Positions 1 through 6,176 of a stretch of DNA of 24,600 nucleotides are shown in pieces. The stretch comes from a virus: the IMG/VR virus record IMGVR_UViG_3300031977_000690, positions 1 to 24,600 of that record; one strand, written 5' to 3'. A program made the position numbers and the translations under genes. The notes beneath the pieces were generated by a model, which saw only the letters and a list, made by a program, of their open reading frames with translations, ran no database searches and was not told the origin of the DNA. The first letter of the stretch is position 1. Each line of letters opens with the position of its first letter.

Positions 1-1
1 G

Positions 2-841
2 CTGCAGGGGAAAGAGGGCACAAAAGTTGCCACCTTACTTGGCGACTTTACGAGACGCGCAGATCAGGCGCGCAAGGAGCGTCAGGCGCAGATCGCTTTG
101 GATACTGAGACTGCCCGCCGCGAACAGTTGATGGCTATGTTGGGCGGCGCATCTATCATGCCAACGCAGGTCTCTACTGGCGCAGGCGACATGACTGCCG
201 CGGAGATCGAGCAACAAATTGCGCAGCTTGCTGGCCAGATGGGCGTGTATGCCGGCTTGGATCAGTTAGACGCATTCAACACTCGCATGGACATCTTGCG
301 CACGCAGCTAGAAGATGCCCGCACTAAAGAGACTGCAGCGACTGAAAAGCGCACTATAAATGAGGGTAAGTTAAATCAAGCTCAAGACGCCCTTGTCTAT
401 GCTGAACGCGCCCTTGCAGCCTCTACTGGCTTAGAGGGTGAGGAGCTTACAGAATTCTTGGATAAGGCTAAGACAGGAGACGCAGATTTAGACCCCCGCG
501 GGTTCTTGCTTACGCGGCAATCTTACATACCTGACGCATTAAGTCCTGCATTTATGGACTTCCAAGCGGCGATTTCCACCCTTAGCTCTATAATGACGTT
601 TCAAAATATGGCTGAGGTTACTGAAGCGGGCGCGCGCCTTGGTATATTATCCGACAGTGATATGAGAATATTAGGCAACATGTCTGGTGAGCTTGATCCT
701 GTGAATAAGCCAAAGCAGACAGCTCAGACTGTTATGGACCTTTATGGCAAGATCAACAAAACTATTGATAAGCTGCGAGAAGAAGCGGGCGAAGGTAACG
801 ACGAGCTTCAACGTCTTCGCGATAAATACAAGGTAGAGTGA
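2..841 (+). CDS. C-terminal part of a probable internal virion (ejection) protein, 5' truncated by window edge
   Basis: The reading frame is open from base 2 to the TGA at 839-841, so the true start lies before the window; an in-frame TTG at 98 is not needed as a start. The visible ~279 residues are alpha-helical and rich in Ala, Glu and Gln, with heptad-like segments, especially across the EIEQQIAQLAGQ region and the RTQLEDARTKE stretch, and a charged C-terminal helix. There is no signal peptide or catalytic motif. A segment with STLSSIMTFQNM followed by GILSDSDMRILGNMSGELDP resembles the C-terminal part of long virion proteins in marine podovirus-like phages; that likeness is from memory. 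The next gene starts one base after the stop, which places it in a late virion operon. Function is inferred from position, composition and neighbour. Confidence 0.6.
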   Translation: MQGKEGTKVATLLGDFTRRADQARKERQAQIALDTETARREQLMAMLGGASIMPTQVSTGAGDMTAAEIEQQIAQLAGQMGVYAGLDQLDAFNTRMDILRTQLEDARTKETAATEKRTINEGKLNQAQDALVYAERALAASTGLEGEELTEFLDKAKTGDADLDPRGFLLTRQSYIPDALSPAFMDFQAAISTLSSIMTFQNMAEVTEAGARLGILSDSDMRILGNMSGELDPVNKPKQTAQTVMDLYGKINKTIDKLREEAGEGNDELQRLRDKYKVE

Positions 842-842
842 T

Positions 843-2789
843 ATGGCTACAATTGAAGAGCTGACCAAACTTGCCATTGCCGCTGATAAAGCGGGAGAAA
901 CAGCCGATGTGCAATTTCTTCTTGGTGAGATTTCAAAGCTAGAAAGCCAGCAAGCCTCAAAGAAAACGCCAGCTAAATCAAAAGCGACCGGCAGCGGTGC
1001 ACTTCGCACGCTGGCGCAGGGCATCACGCTAGGCTTTGGTGACGAGGCCGAGGCTTACGTTAGGTCAACATTCACCGGCGAAGACCGTGACGCGTTGCTC
1101 AAAGAGATCCGCGGCGACATCAAGAGTTTCGCTCGTGCACGTCCAGCTCTGGCCACTGGCCTTGAAGTTGGCGGCGCAATTCTTCCATCACTCGTTCCAG
1201 CGGGCCTTGTGGCGCGCGGAGCGTTGGCAGGCGCCAAGGCTGGCGGCTTAGGCCGTACCGCACTGCAGGGCGCTAAATACGGCGCCGCAGAGGGCGCTGT
1301 GGCAGGCTTTGGTGCGGGTGAAGGCGGATTAGGTAGCCGACTAGAGAGCGCAGCCATGGGCGGCGCAGTTGGCGGCACGCTAGGCGCAGCGGCGCCGTTC
1401 GCAGTAGCCGCCGGAGCTGACGTTGGTGCGCGTGCACTGGACGGGCTCGGCCTAAGCGGACCAGAGCGTGCAGCGAAACTTGCAGAGCGTCGCGTGGGTA
1501 AAGCGCTAGAGCGTGAAGGCTTAACGCCTGAGAGCGCACTGGAGCGCCTACAGAGAGCGCAAGCGGCTGGCGCACCTATGATGCCAGCGGACATCGGTGA
1601 AGCGACCCGTGGGGCGGCGTATGCGGCGCAGGCAGTGCCGTCATCGACACGCACGGGCGTACTTGAATCATTGATGGAGCGCAGCGTTGAGCAAGGCGGG
1701 CGCATTGCAGACGTCACCGCAGAAAAAATGGACGCGTCTGGCTCGTATGGCTTGGACTTCTTGGAAGAGTTATACGAAAGCCAAGCGGCCAAGTTTAAAC
1801 CGCTATACGATGCGGCGGATGTCGACATCCCCGCTGAGCCGTTCCGCAAATTTGCAGAGCGCAAAGTGTTCAAGGACGCATTCAAGGCTGTACAAAGCCG
1901 CGCAGACACACTTGGCGAAGAGCCGTTGGCCGACCTAGCGACAACGCTGGAAGGTGACATGGTTCCGACGTCATACCTGCAGAAGATTGCACAGGGTCTG
2001 GACCGCGTCATCAACGCTAACACAGACACAGTAACTGGCAAGCTGAACGACACAGCGCGTGACGTGCTTACAGTGCGCAACCAGTTCAAAGCTGAGATCG
2101 GTGAGCTAAACGACGCGTTCAAGAAGGCAGACGCGCAGTTCGCAGACTACTCTGACATGCGCCGCGCGTTCGACGTGGGCGACAGCTTCGAGAAACTGAG
2201 CGAGCAAGAGTTTGCACGTAAAATTGCAAAGATGAAGCCAGATGAAGTCGAGGCGATGAAGGTCGGCATGATTACAAAGATCCGCAACATTGCGTCTGGA
2301 TCTGATCGCACAGACTACGTGCAGCGTTTGTTTGGGTCGCCAAAGCGTCGTGAGGCGCTACGCAAGGCGTTCCCAGACGAGGCATCATTCGACCAGTTCG
2401 AAGAGTACATGCGCGCAGAGGCAGCCATCCAACGCACGCAGCGTCGCGTTCTTGGCGGGTCTGACACGCAGCGCAACATCCAAGAGATGGCGGAGCAGGG
2501 CGTCGACCCAGCAACAATGTTGCAGCTATTCACCGGCGGACGTGGCGAAGCGGTACGTCAGGCAGCGGGCGCACTGTCGTCACGCATGCAGGGTATCGGT
2601 GCACCGGTAGCTGAGCAGATGTCTGAGATGTTGTTTGCCAGAACGCCGCAGGCGCAGCAACGTGCGATGCAGCGTTTGAGCGGACGCCAAATGCAAGACG
2701 CCATGATGCGCCGCAACATTGCCCTACGGCCTGAGTTGTACGGCGGCATCCTTGGCGCGGCAGTCGGCCTAAAGACTGACGAGTATTAA
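843..2789 (+). CDS. Probable internal virion / DNA-ejection protein, Gly-Ala-rich
   Basis: This 648-residue protein has a short helical N-terminus, a motif near residues 57-72 (LAQGITLGFGDEAEAY), and then a Gly/Ala-rich, weakly hydrophobic stretch at about 104-200 that could insert into or cross a membrane. The rest (about 210-640) is charged and helical. The TLGFGDE motif followed by a glycine-rich segment recurs in large phage proteins annotated as internal virion or DNA-transfer proteins, which form a conduit through the envelope during genome entry. That family link is from memory; the composition is seen directly. The ATG at 843 follows the previous stop by one base, so the two are probably translationally coupled. 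It is the last + gene of its operon and its stop overlaps the stop of a convergent minus-strand gene. Confidence 0.6.
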   Translation: MATIEELTKLAIAADKAGETADVQFLLGEISKLESQQASKKTPAKSKATGSGALRTLAQGITLGFGDEAEAYVRSTFTGEDRDALLKEIRGDIKSFARARPALATGLEVGGAILPSLVPAGLVARGALAGAKAGGLGRTALQGAKYGAAEGAVAGFGAGEGGLGSRLESAAMGGAVGGTLGAAAPFAVAAGADVGARALDGLGLSGPERAAKLAERRVGKALEREGLTPESALERLQRAQAAGAPMMPADIGEATRGAAYAAQAVPSSTRTGVLESLMERSVEQGGRIADVTAEKMDASGSYGLDFLEELYESQAAKFKPLYDAADVDIPAEPFRKFAERKVFKDAFKAVQSRADTLGEEPLADLATTLEGDMVPTSYLQKIAQGLDRVINANTDTVTGKLNDTARDVLTVRNQFKAEIGELNDAFKKADAQFADYSDMRRAFDVGDSFEKLSEQEFARKIAKMKPDEVEAMKVGMITKIRNIASGSDRTDYVQRLFGSPKRREALRKAFPDEASFDQFEEYMRAEAAIQRTQRRVLGGSDTQRNIQEMAEQGVDPATMLQLFTGGRGEAVRQAAGALSSRMQGIGAPVAEQMSEMLFARTPQAQQRAMQRLSGRQMQDAMMRRNIALRPELYGGILGAAVGLKTDEY

Positions 2790-2968
2790 GACTTAGCTGC
2801 GCGCTTCTTGGGCGCGGGCTTTTCTTTTTTCAGTTCATCGATTTCGGCGGCTTGGTCTTGGATCAGTGTCGCCGCTTTTTCGCAAATCTTGAATAATGCG
2901 AATACGTTCTGGAAGCGGTGCGGCTGGTTTAAGCTGCGTACGATTTCTTTCTGTTCGTCGGTAAGCAT
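2786..2968 (-). CDS. Small charged protein, unknown function
   Basis: This 60-residue protein starts at an ATG on the minus strand (2968-2966), with GGAGA six bases upstream (2975-2979), a good Shine-Dalgarno that separates it from a shadow ORF. The N-terminal two thirds are helical and the end is a Lys/Glu/Pro/Ala tail (KKEKPAPKKRAAKS). It has no recognisable domain, and a short coiled coil around residues 34-47 is possible. It is convergent with the virion operon: the two TAA stops overlap by four bases. A degenerate copy of the TGTTAACA palindrome directly abuts its ribosome binding site, so it may belong to the same regulon as the early genes. Confidence 0.6.
   Translation of the reverse strand: MLTDEQKEIVRSLNQPHRFQNVFALFKICEKAATLIQDQAAEIDELKKEKPAPKKRAAKS
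2795..2830 (+). terminator. Probable intrinsic terminator after the virion operon
   Basis: An imperfect hairpin (AGC 2795-2797 with GCT 2818-2820; CGCGC 2800-2804 with GCGCG 2812-2816; loop TTCTTGG) is followed by TTTCTTTTTT at 2821-2830. It lies a few bases after the stop of the 843-2789 gene, inside the 3' end of the convergent minus-strand gene. The small internal loop makes it weaker than the second terminator at 3092. Confidence 0.5.
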
Positions 2969-2978
2969 GTTGGTTCTC

Positions 2979-2997
2979 CGTTAATATGTAGTTAACT
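2979..2997. promoter_or_regulatory. Degenerate copy of the TGTTAACA palindrome (operator candidate)
   Basis: On the minus strand this reads AGTTAACT-ACA-TATTAACG, which matches 12 of 16 arm positions of TGTTAACA-N3-TGTTAACA with the same 3-bp spacing. It lies directly against the Shine-Dalgarno of the minus-strand gene ending at 2968, so a bound protein would block its transcript. This is the weakest of the four copies. Confidence 0.4.
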
Positions 2998-3046
2998 TTT
3001 ACACGCGCAGGTATTGTAAAGCAAACGCCAATTATGTAGGGTTTTC

Positions 3047-3077
3047 GTGAATGCCCAACCCATGTCCAAGCATTCAC
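3047..3077. repeat. Inverted repeat, 8-bp perfect arms
   Basis: GTGAATGC (3047-3054) and GCATTCAC (3070-3077) are perfect complements around a 15-base loop. The repeat sits between the divergent promoter regions and just before the terminator at 3092. No T-run follows it, so it is not itself a terminator. It could be a second operator or an RNA structure. Confidence 0.4.
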
Positions 3078-3091
3078 CTCTCTCTGTACTG

Positions 3092-3121
3092 GCCCTGCGC
3101 TTCGGCGTGGGGCTTTTTTTT
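3092..3121 (+). terminator. Strong intrinsic terminator with UUCG loop
   Basis: A nine-pair stem (GCCCTGCGC 3092-3100 with GCGTGGGGC 3105-3113, two G-U pairs) closes a TTCG tetraloop and is followed by eight T (3114-3121). It reads on the + strand and would stop read-through from the upstream virion operon just before the promoter at 3132, insulating the early genes. Confidence 0.85.
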
Positions 3122-3131
3122 CTTGCATAGT

Positions 3132-3161
3132 TGTTAACATCGTGTTAACAGTAGGTATAAA
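3132..3161 (+). promoter_or_regulatory. Sigma-70-like promoter with overlapping perfect palindromic operator
   Basis: A perfect 8-bp-arm palindrome, TGTTAACA-TCG-TGTTAACA (3132-3150), includes the -35-like TTAACA (3134-3139). After a 16-bp spacer comes the -10 TATAAA (3156-3161). The promoter faces the gene at 3183, whose AGGAG lies at 3171-3175. The arrangement matches the minus-strand promoter at 16913-16884 element for element. A regulator bound to the palindrome would cover the -35 box and the spacer. Confidence 0.75.
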
Positions 3162-3182
3162 CAGAATCATAGGAGAGAAAAA

Positions 3183-3578
3183 ATGGCACTACGTAAAGTT
3201 ATCGCAGAAGCACCAGCATGGAAAATTTACGAAGGTAAAGAGTATTATGCAGACGGTGATCTAGTTGCAGTACCTCACAAATTTCGTGATGAAGTTATCA
3301 TGAAATTCTTTACACTTGGAAGCGTCATTGGATCATGCATCGAGGACGGTGACTGCCCATTTGAAGGATTGGAGCGCGCAAAGCGTTTAGGCCACGAAAC
3401 ACATTATGCTTTCCCAAAAGCGTCAATGATCACGCGTGATCCGCAAGCGCGCTTTTACGCGTACTACCAACCACATGACAGCATTATCAGATTTCATGGT
3501 AAAAACTTCAAAATCTGCAAGGCGTCAAATAACAACATCATCTTGCGCGAAGTAGAGACTGCGGATGTGGCCGCGTAA
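3183..3578 (+). CDS. Early-region protein of unknown function
   Basis: This 131-residue soluble protein is the first gene after the promoter at 3132. AGGAG (3171-3175) lies seven bases before its ATG. It is rich in aromatic and charged residues (WKIYEGKEYYADGD near the N-terminus, ARFYAYYQPHDSIIRFHGKNF near 89-109). It contains two cysteines around residues 52-58 (SCIEDGDC) and another near 113. I recognise no family. Its position first in a promoter-operator-driven cluster of small overlapping genes suggests an early host-takeover or accessory function; this is inference. Its 3' end overlaps the start of the next tiny ORF by 14 bases. Confidence 0.75.
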   Translation: MALRKVIAEAPAWKIYEGKEYYADGDLVAVPHKFRDEVIMKFFTLGSVIGSCIEDGDCPFEGLERAKRLGHETHYAFPKASMITRDPQARFYAYYQPHDSIIRFHGKNFKICKASNNNIILREVETADVAA

Positions 3579-3660
3579 CTTAGTCGATTTTATCAAAGCG
3601 CTGCACAACGTAGATGTTGTGTGGCGCCCTACTAACCCAGAAGAGGAGTGTCCGTTTTGA
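3565..3660 (+). CDS. Tiny ORF, 31 residues
   Basis: An ATG at 3565 opens a 31-codon frame ending in TGA at 3658-3660. The peptide (starting MWPRNLVDFIKALHNVD, ending PEEECPF) has an amphipathic helix followed by an acidic tail and one Cys. It overlaps the end of the preceding gene by 14 bases. Its stop overlaps the TTG start of the next gene (TTGA at 3657-3660), a geometry typical of translational coupling. Without it there would be an 80-base gap in an otherwise gapless cluster. The ribosome binding site is weak. No function can be assigned. Confidence 0.5.
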   Translation: MWPRNLVDFIKALHNVDVVWRPTNPEEECPF

Positions 3661-3890
3661 CATATAATGAGATGACAGGTGAATACGAAATCACGCCGCA
3701 AGAGCGCATGGATCAACTGGTTGATCGCATCAAGAAGCGCCTTATCAAGATCGATCGCCTTAACGATATCAAAGGCGTTCGCAGCGGCAGCGTCAGCGCA
3801 GACATTGGCGTCGAGATGGCGTTGCTATCAGACGACCGCGCAGAGCTTCGTGAGCTGCAGAAAGTGATGGGTATCGATGTCAAAGTCTGA
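3657..3890 (+). CDS. Small helical protein, probable TTG start
   Basis: I chose the TTG at 3657 because GAGGAG (3643-3648) lies eight bases upstream and the TTG overlaps the preceding stop. The in-frame GTG at 3648 sits on the Shine-Dalgarno itself, and the ATG at 3672 is too far from it. The product is 77 residues, strongly helical and charged, with basic helix KKRLIKIDRL followed by a more acidic C-terminal helix (LLSDDRAELRELQKVMG). This pattern suggests a small coiled-coil or helical-hairpin protein. No family is recognised. The stop overlaps the next tiny ORF by 14 bases. Confidence 0.65.
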   Translation: MTYNEMTGEYEITPQERMDQLVDRIKKRLIKIDRLNDIKGVRSGSVSADIGVEMALLSDDRAELRELQKVMGIDVKV

Positions 3891-3963
3891 TGTAGCAATG
3901 ATCGTGCTGTTCGCCTTAGCGGGCGCATCAGTCGCACGTATGTTTGAAATGATGGTGATGTGA
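3877..3963 (+). CDS. Tiny candidate membrane peptide, 28 residues
   Basis: The ATG at 3877 opens a 28-codon frame ending at 3963. The peptide has a polar N-terminus (MSKSDVA), one hydrophobic stretch (MIVLFALAGASVA, about residues 8-20) that could form a short membrane helix, and a Met-rich end. The frame overlaps the preceding gene by 14 bases, and its TGA overlaps the ATG of the next gene (TGATG at 3961-3965). The gapless placement supports a real gene; the ribosome binding site is poor. It might interact with the membrane, but this is inference only. Confidence 0.4.
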   Translation: MSKSDVAMIVLFALAGASVARMFEMMVM

Positions 3964-4253
3964 TGGACTTTACTTGGCCAAAAAATATGGTGCCCACAGA
4001 GGAACGCTGGTTCAAGTGCCTGCACCACATACATGCAGTATGCGCGATCGAAAACAAGATCCTGCAGAAAAAGGTAAACATGACCAACGCGCAACGCGAA
4101 GCCGGTCAGAAGGGCGGACGTAAGCGCAACGAACGCCATTATCAAATCGTCAAGGAGATGGCGGCAAAAGGATACAGCAACGACCAGATAGCGCGAAGGT
4201 TGGATATAACGCGACAGCGGTTATACGAGTTTCGGTCTAAACATAAAATATGA
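3963..4253 (+). CDS. Helix-turn-helix DNA-binding protein
   Basis: This 96-residue protein has a C-terminal helix-turn-helix of the resolvase/homeodomain-like kind: a helix over HYQIVKEMAAKG, a turn, SNDQIARRLD and the recognition helix ITRQRLYEFRSKH. It is preceded by a basic, glycine-rich linker (GQKGGRKRNERH). The N-terminal 39 residues are aromatic- and Cys-containing and unlike the rest. An internal ATG at 4080 would give a 57-residue protein made only of the HTH, so two products are possible. The ATG at 3963 overlaps the stop of the upstream tiny ORF. It is followed at once by a terminator. It is a candidate transcription regulator of the early region; its target is unknown. Confidence 0.7.
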   Translation: MDFTWPKNMVPTEERWFKCLHHIHAVCAIENKILQKKVNMTNAQREAGQKGGRKRNERHYQIVKEMAAKGYSNDQIARRLDITRQRLYEFRSKHKI

Positions 4254-4258
4254 TATAA

Positions 4259-4281
4259 GGTCCCTACGGGGGCCTTTTTTT
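4259..4281 (+). terminator. Intrinsic terminator between HTH gene and HNH gene
   Basis: GGTCCC (4259-4264) pairs with GGGGCC (4269-4274; one T-G pair) around TACG and is followed by seven T (4275-4281). The T-run ends immediately before the nominal ATG of the HNH gene at 4282, so any transcript that expresses the HNH gene must read through this site. Confidence 0.75.
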
Positions 4282-4653
4282 ATGGAGGACGTAGCCATCC
4301 CTTACGCAGACAAGGAGCGCCAGCGCGCCTATAATCGCGAGTATCGCAAAAGATATTACCAGAAAAACAAAAGAAAGATACAAGACCGAATCAATAGTTA
4401 CCGCAGGAAAAAGCGGAAAGAATACCGTGAATGGAAGGCATCTCTATCGTGCGTAAAGTGTGGGTACTCGCACCCAGCGGCAATAGACTTTCATCACGTT
4501 ATTAAAAGCCCAGACAACCAGAGGGTCACAGACTTAGTGCGCAACGGCCGGTTTGGAGCAGCACAGAAGGAAGCATTGGAAAGATGCATTGTGCTCTGTG
4601 CAAACTGCCATCGCGTGCTACATGATGAGGAGGGTCGTGCGGAGAGCCAGTAA
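4282..4653 (+). CDS. HNH endonuclease (free-standing, homing-type candidate)
   Basis: The C-terminal half carries an HNH/treble-clef zinc site: CxxC at residues 57-60, the HH pair at 71-72 (IDFHHV), a second CxxCH at 106-110 and a final His at 114. The N-terminal 50 residues are very basic and helical (repeated RKK/RKR), probably DNA-binding. The length of ~120 residues fits small phage HNH nucleases, which act as homing enzymes or in packaging. Here it stands in the early region away from the terminase, which favours a mobile homing gene. The start is doubtful: the first ATG (4282) directly follows a terminator T-run and has no ribosome binding site, while GGAGG (4284-4288) lies inside the frame, eight bases before an ATC codon (4297) that precedes PYADKERQR. 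Confidence 0.8.
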   Translation: MEDVAIPYADKERQRAYNREYRKRYYQKNKRKIQDRINSYRRKKRKEYREWKASLSCVKCGYSHPAAIDFHHVIKSPDNQRVTDLVRNGRFGAAQKEALERCIVLCANCHRVLHDEEGRAESQ

Positions 4654-4680
4654 GTGTCGGGCTATACTGGGAACCAACAA

Positions 4681-4705
4681 AACCGCCCGTGGTAGGGACG
4701 CGGTT
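4681..4705 (-). terminator. Probable terminator between convergent units
   Basis: AACCGC (4681-4686) pairs with GCGGTT (4700-4705), with further GT/AC pairing inside. On the minus strand the stem is followed by TTTTGTTGG, so it should end the lysis transcript. It overlaps the stop codon of the lipoprotein gene. The + side has only AATTAGTTT and would terminate poorly. Confidence 0.5.
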
Positions 4706-5099
4706 AATTAGTTTGCTCTCCGCTTCGTCTTTTTAATTTAGTGAGCGGCATGGTCAACACCAAAATCGCATTCCAGATAGCAATTCCCATCTGGCTAGGC
4801 GTAGGCAGTAACCAGCCCAGTAACGCAACCAAGATTAGCCACATTGGCGTGTCCTGATTGTTGACTGTTACCGTCTCGGCTGGCCCCAGTTCAACCTCTT
4901 TAATCGTCTCCGTCTGGATCACGTCCCGCCCAGCGGAAGTCGTCGTCTCTTGCTTCACGGCTGTTTGTTCCACCTCGCGGGCGATGTTTGTACCAATCGG
5001 TGTCACGCTCACCCCACCAGATGGCGCCAAGAAAGATGGCAACCCCAAGCAGCCCCCAAGTAAGAGTGGCAGACATATGATGATTACTCGCTTAGCCAT
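4704..5099 (-). CDS. Lipoprotein with C-terminal membrane segment; unimolecular spanin candidate
   Basis: Numbered from the ATG at 5099, this 131-residue protein has a basic N-terminus (MAKR), a hydrophobic signal and a lipobox LLGGC with Cys17, so it should be lipidated. A polar, Thr/Glu-rich, beta-prone region follows (about 25-84), then hydrophobic segments at about 86-98 and 104-119, and a basic tail. Outer-membrane lipoprotein plus C-terminal inner-membrane helix is the topology of unimolecular spanins (for example phage T1 gp11), which disrupt the outer membrane at the end of lysis. It is the last gene of the lysis cassette and overlaps the endolysin gene by 16 bases, the usual spanin position. 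An upstream ATG at 5123 would add MPMLRRKA. The second hydrophobic segment makes the topology uncertain. Confidence 0.65.
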   Translation of the reverse strand: MAKRVIIICLPLLLGGCLGLPSFLAPSGGVSVTPIGTNIAREVEQTAVKQETTTSAGRDVIQTETIKEVELGPAETVTVNNQDTPMWLILVALLGWLLPTPSQMGIAIWNAILVLTMPLTKLKRRSGEQTN

Positions 5100-5518
5100 T
5101 GCCTTACGTCGAAGCATGGGCACGCTTTCTTCGCATACATATTATGTGCCGAGACTTTAGTGATCGTTGGAAACTCTTCTTTCAGGCTATCGATCAGGGC
5201 GTGCAGCTCGCGATGTTGCTCTGGCGTAAAGTTGTCTAGGAAGTCGTCATCCGCTGCACCGCCGCGTCCGCCCACAAGTGCGATCCCGATTGTGCCTTTA
5301 TTGTGTCCGCGTGTATGCGCTCCGTTACGTGTGATCGGGCGACCTGCGGCAATCTGTCCACTACGATGGATCACGAAATGGTATCCAATGTCTGACCATC
5401 CGCGCTCCTCTTTATGCCAGCGGCGAACCTCTTCTACCACTTCGTGCGCATCACGATCGATGAACCAGTTCCTGTTTGTTGCTGTGCAGTGCACGATTAT
5501 TTCGTCAATGTGTCTCAT
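5084..5518 (-). CDS. Endolysin: N-acetylmuramoyl-L-alanine amidase (T7-lysozyme type)
   Basis: This 144-residue protein matches the Amidase_2 fold and cuts the bond between N-acetylmuramic acid and L-alanine in peptidoglycan. Zinc ligands are His10 (IIVHCTAT), His125 (VSAHN) and Cys133 (KKACP). Tyr46 (DIGYHFVI) and Lys131 fill the catalytic positions. The His-Lys-Cys spacing (125, 131, 133) is the same as in T7 lysozyme as I recall it (122, 128, 130). It has no signal peptide, so it should need the holin to reach the wall. It overlaps the holin candidate upstream by four bases and the spanin candidate downstream. In T7 the homologue also binds and inhibits the phage RNA polymerase; nothing here shows whether that role exists. 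Confidence 0.93.
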   Translation of the reverse strand: MRHIDEIIVHCTATNRNWFIDRDAHEVVEEVRRWHKEERGWSDIGYHFVIHRSGQIAAGRPITRNGAHTRGHNKGTIGIALVGGRGGAADDDFLDNFTPEQHRELHALIDSLKEEFPTITKVSAHNMYAKKACPCFDVRQWLSE

Positions 5519-5727
5519 TTCTTAGCTCCCGCTGAAAAACCAAAGTAAGCACCGACCACTGCGGACAGCGACCCGTACATCATCATTAACACAGCGCTGG
5601 CTTCATTCATACGCGCTGGATCAAAGATAACTGCGAATGTAGAGATGATCATCATAGCCAAGCAAGCCCACGTCATGCGGCGCTTATTGGTCTGGTACGT
5701 CTCTTTGTCTGGGATTAGTTCGTTCAT
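5515..5727 (-). CDS. Holin candidate (two membrane helices)
   Basis: This 70-residue protein has a charged N-terminus, hydrophobic helices at about 19-34 (TWACLAMMIISTFAVI) and 45-66 (AVLMMMYGSLSAVVGAYFGF), a short charged turn between them (DPARMNEA) and a basic end (AGAKK). Size, two-helix topology and location directly before the amidase gene, with a four-base overlap on each side, fit a class II-like holin, which permeabilises the inner membrane to release the endolysin. There is no sequence motif diagnostic for holins, so the call rests on topology and context. Confidence 0.75.
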   Translation of the reverse strand: MNELIPDKETYQTNKRRMTWACLAMMIISTFAVIFDPARMNEASAVLMMMYGSLSAVVGAYFGFSAGAKK

Positions 5728-6176
5728 CTAAACATCCTCCGTGTATCGATAACATCAAAGTACAAGCCGACAGTAACGGCTGCGATTGCAAGAAATACGA
5801 GCACAACCATCACGATCGCGATCATCTCTTGCATCTCTTCACGCTCGCGCGCCGCCTGCGCTTCTGCCTCTTTGCGTTGGCGCAGAACGTCGCGCCGAAT
5901 CTTTAGCAACTCTTGGTAAGCTGAGAAGCCACGCGTATTAACGATTAGCTCGCGCAACTGCGCCTCTGCATCGATCGCGGCCTGTTTCTTCATGAAAGTG
6001 TCCATCGCCTCTTCGTTGGCGGATGCGAACACGCTATTCTTCTTCTTCTCGTGCTCTTTTTTCGCGCTGTCGGTAGCGTCAAAAAAGCCCGCGATCTCTT
6101 TAGACATTTGGTGTAATTGCTTGCCGGCAGCGATCCCGCCTTTGACCGCGGCAAACGCTGTCAGCGGATCGATCAT
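5724..6176 (-). CDS. Coiled-coil protein with C-terminal membrane anchor, lysis cassette
   Basis: This 150-residue protein has a Gly/Ala-containing N-terminus (MIDPLTAFAAVKGGIAAGKQ), a long charged helical region (about 20-115, rich in Lys, Glu, Arg and Ala) and one strong membrane helix at about 117-140 (MIAIVMVVLVFLAIAAVTVGLYF). It overlaps the holin candidate by four bases and follows the upstream gene directly, so it is part of the same transcript. It could be a lysis accessory, an antiholin or an alternative holin; a structural role is less likely. No family name can be assigned. Confidence 0.65.
   Translation of the reverse strand: MIDPLTAFAAVKGGIAAGKQLHQMSKEIAGFFDATDSAKKEHEKKKNSVFASANEEAMDTFMKKQAAIDAEAQLRELIVNTRGFSAYQELLKIRRDVLRQRKEAEAQAAREREEMQEMIAIVMVVLVFLAIAAVTVGLYFDVIDTRRMFR

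Noticed and set aside
98-841. TTG at 98 as the start of the first gene
   Set aside because: The frame is open upstream to the window edge and coding continues there; no Shine-Dalgarno precedes the TTG.
1055-2122. Long minus-strand frame (355 codons) opposite the virion gene
   Set aside because: It is Ser/Ala/Arg/Pro-rich low-complexity translation mirroring the Ala/Gly-rich + gene, has no ribosome binding site and lies fully inside a well-supported gene.
4858-5525. Plus-strand frames opposite the lysis genes
   Set aside because: They are antisense shadows of the amidase and lipoprotein genes, which have clear motifs.
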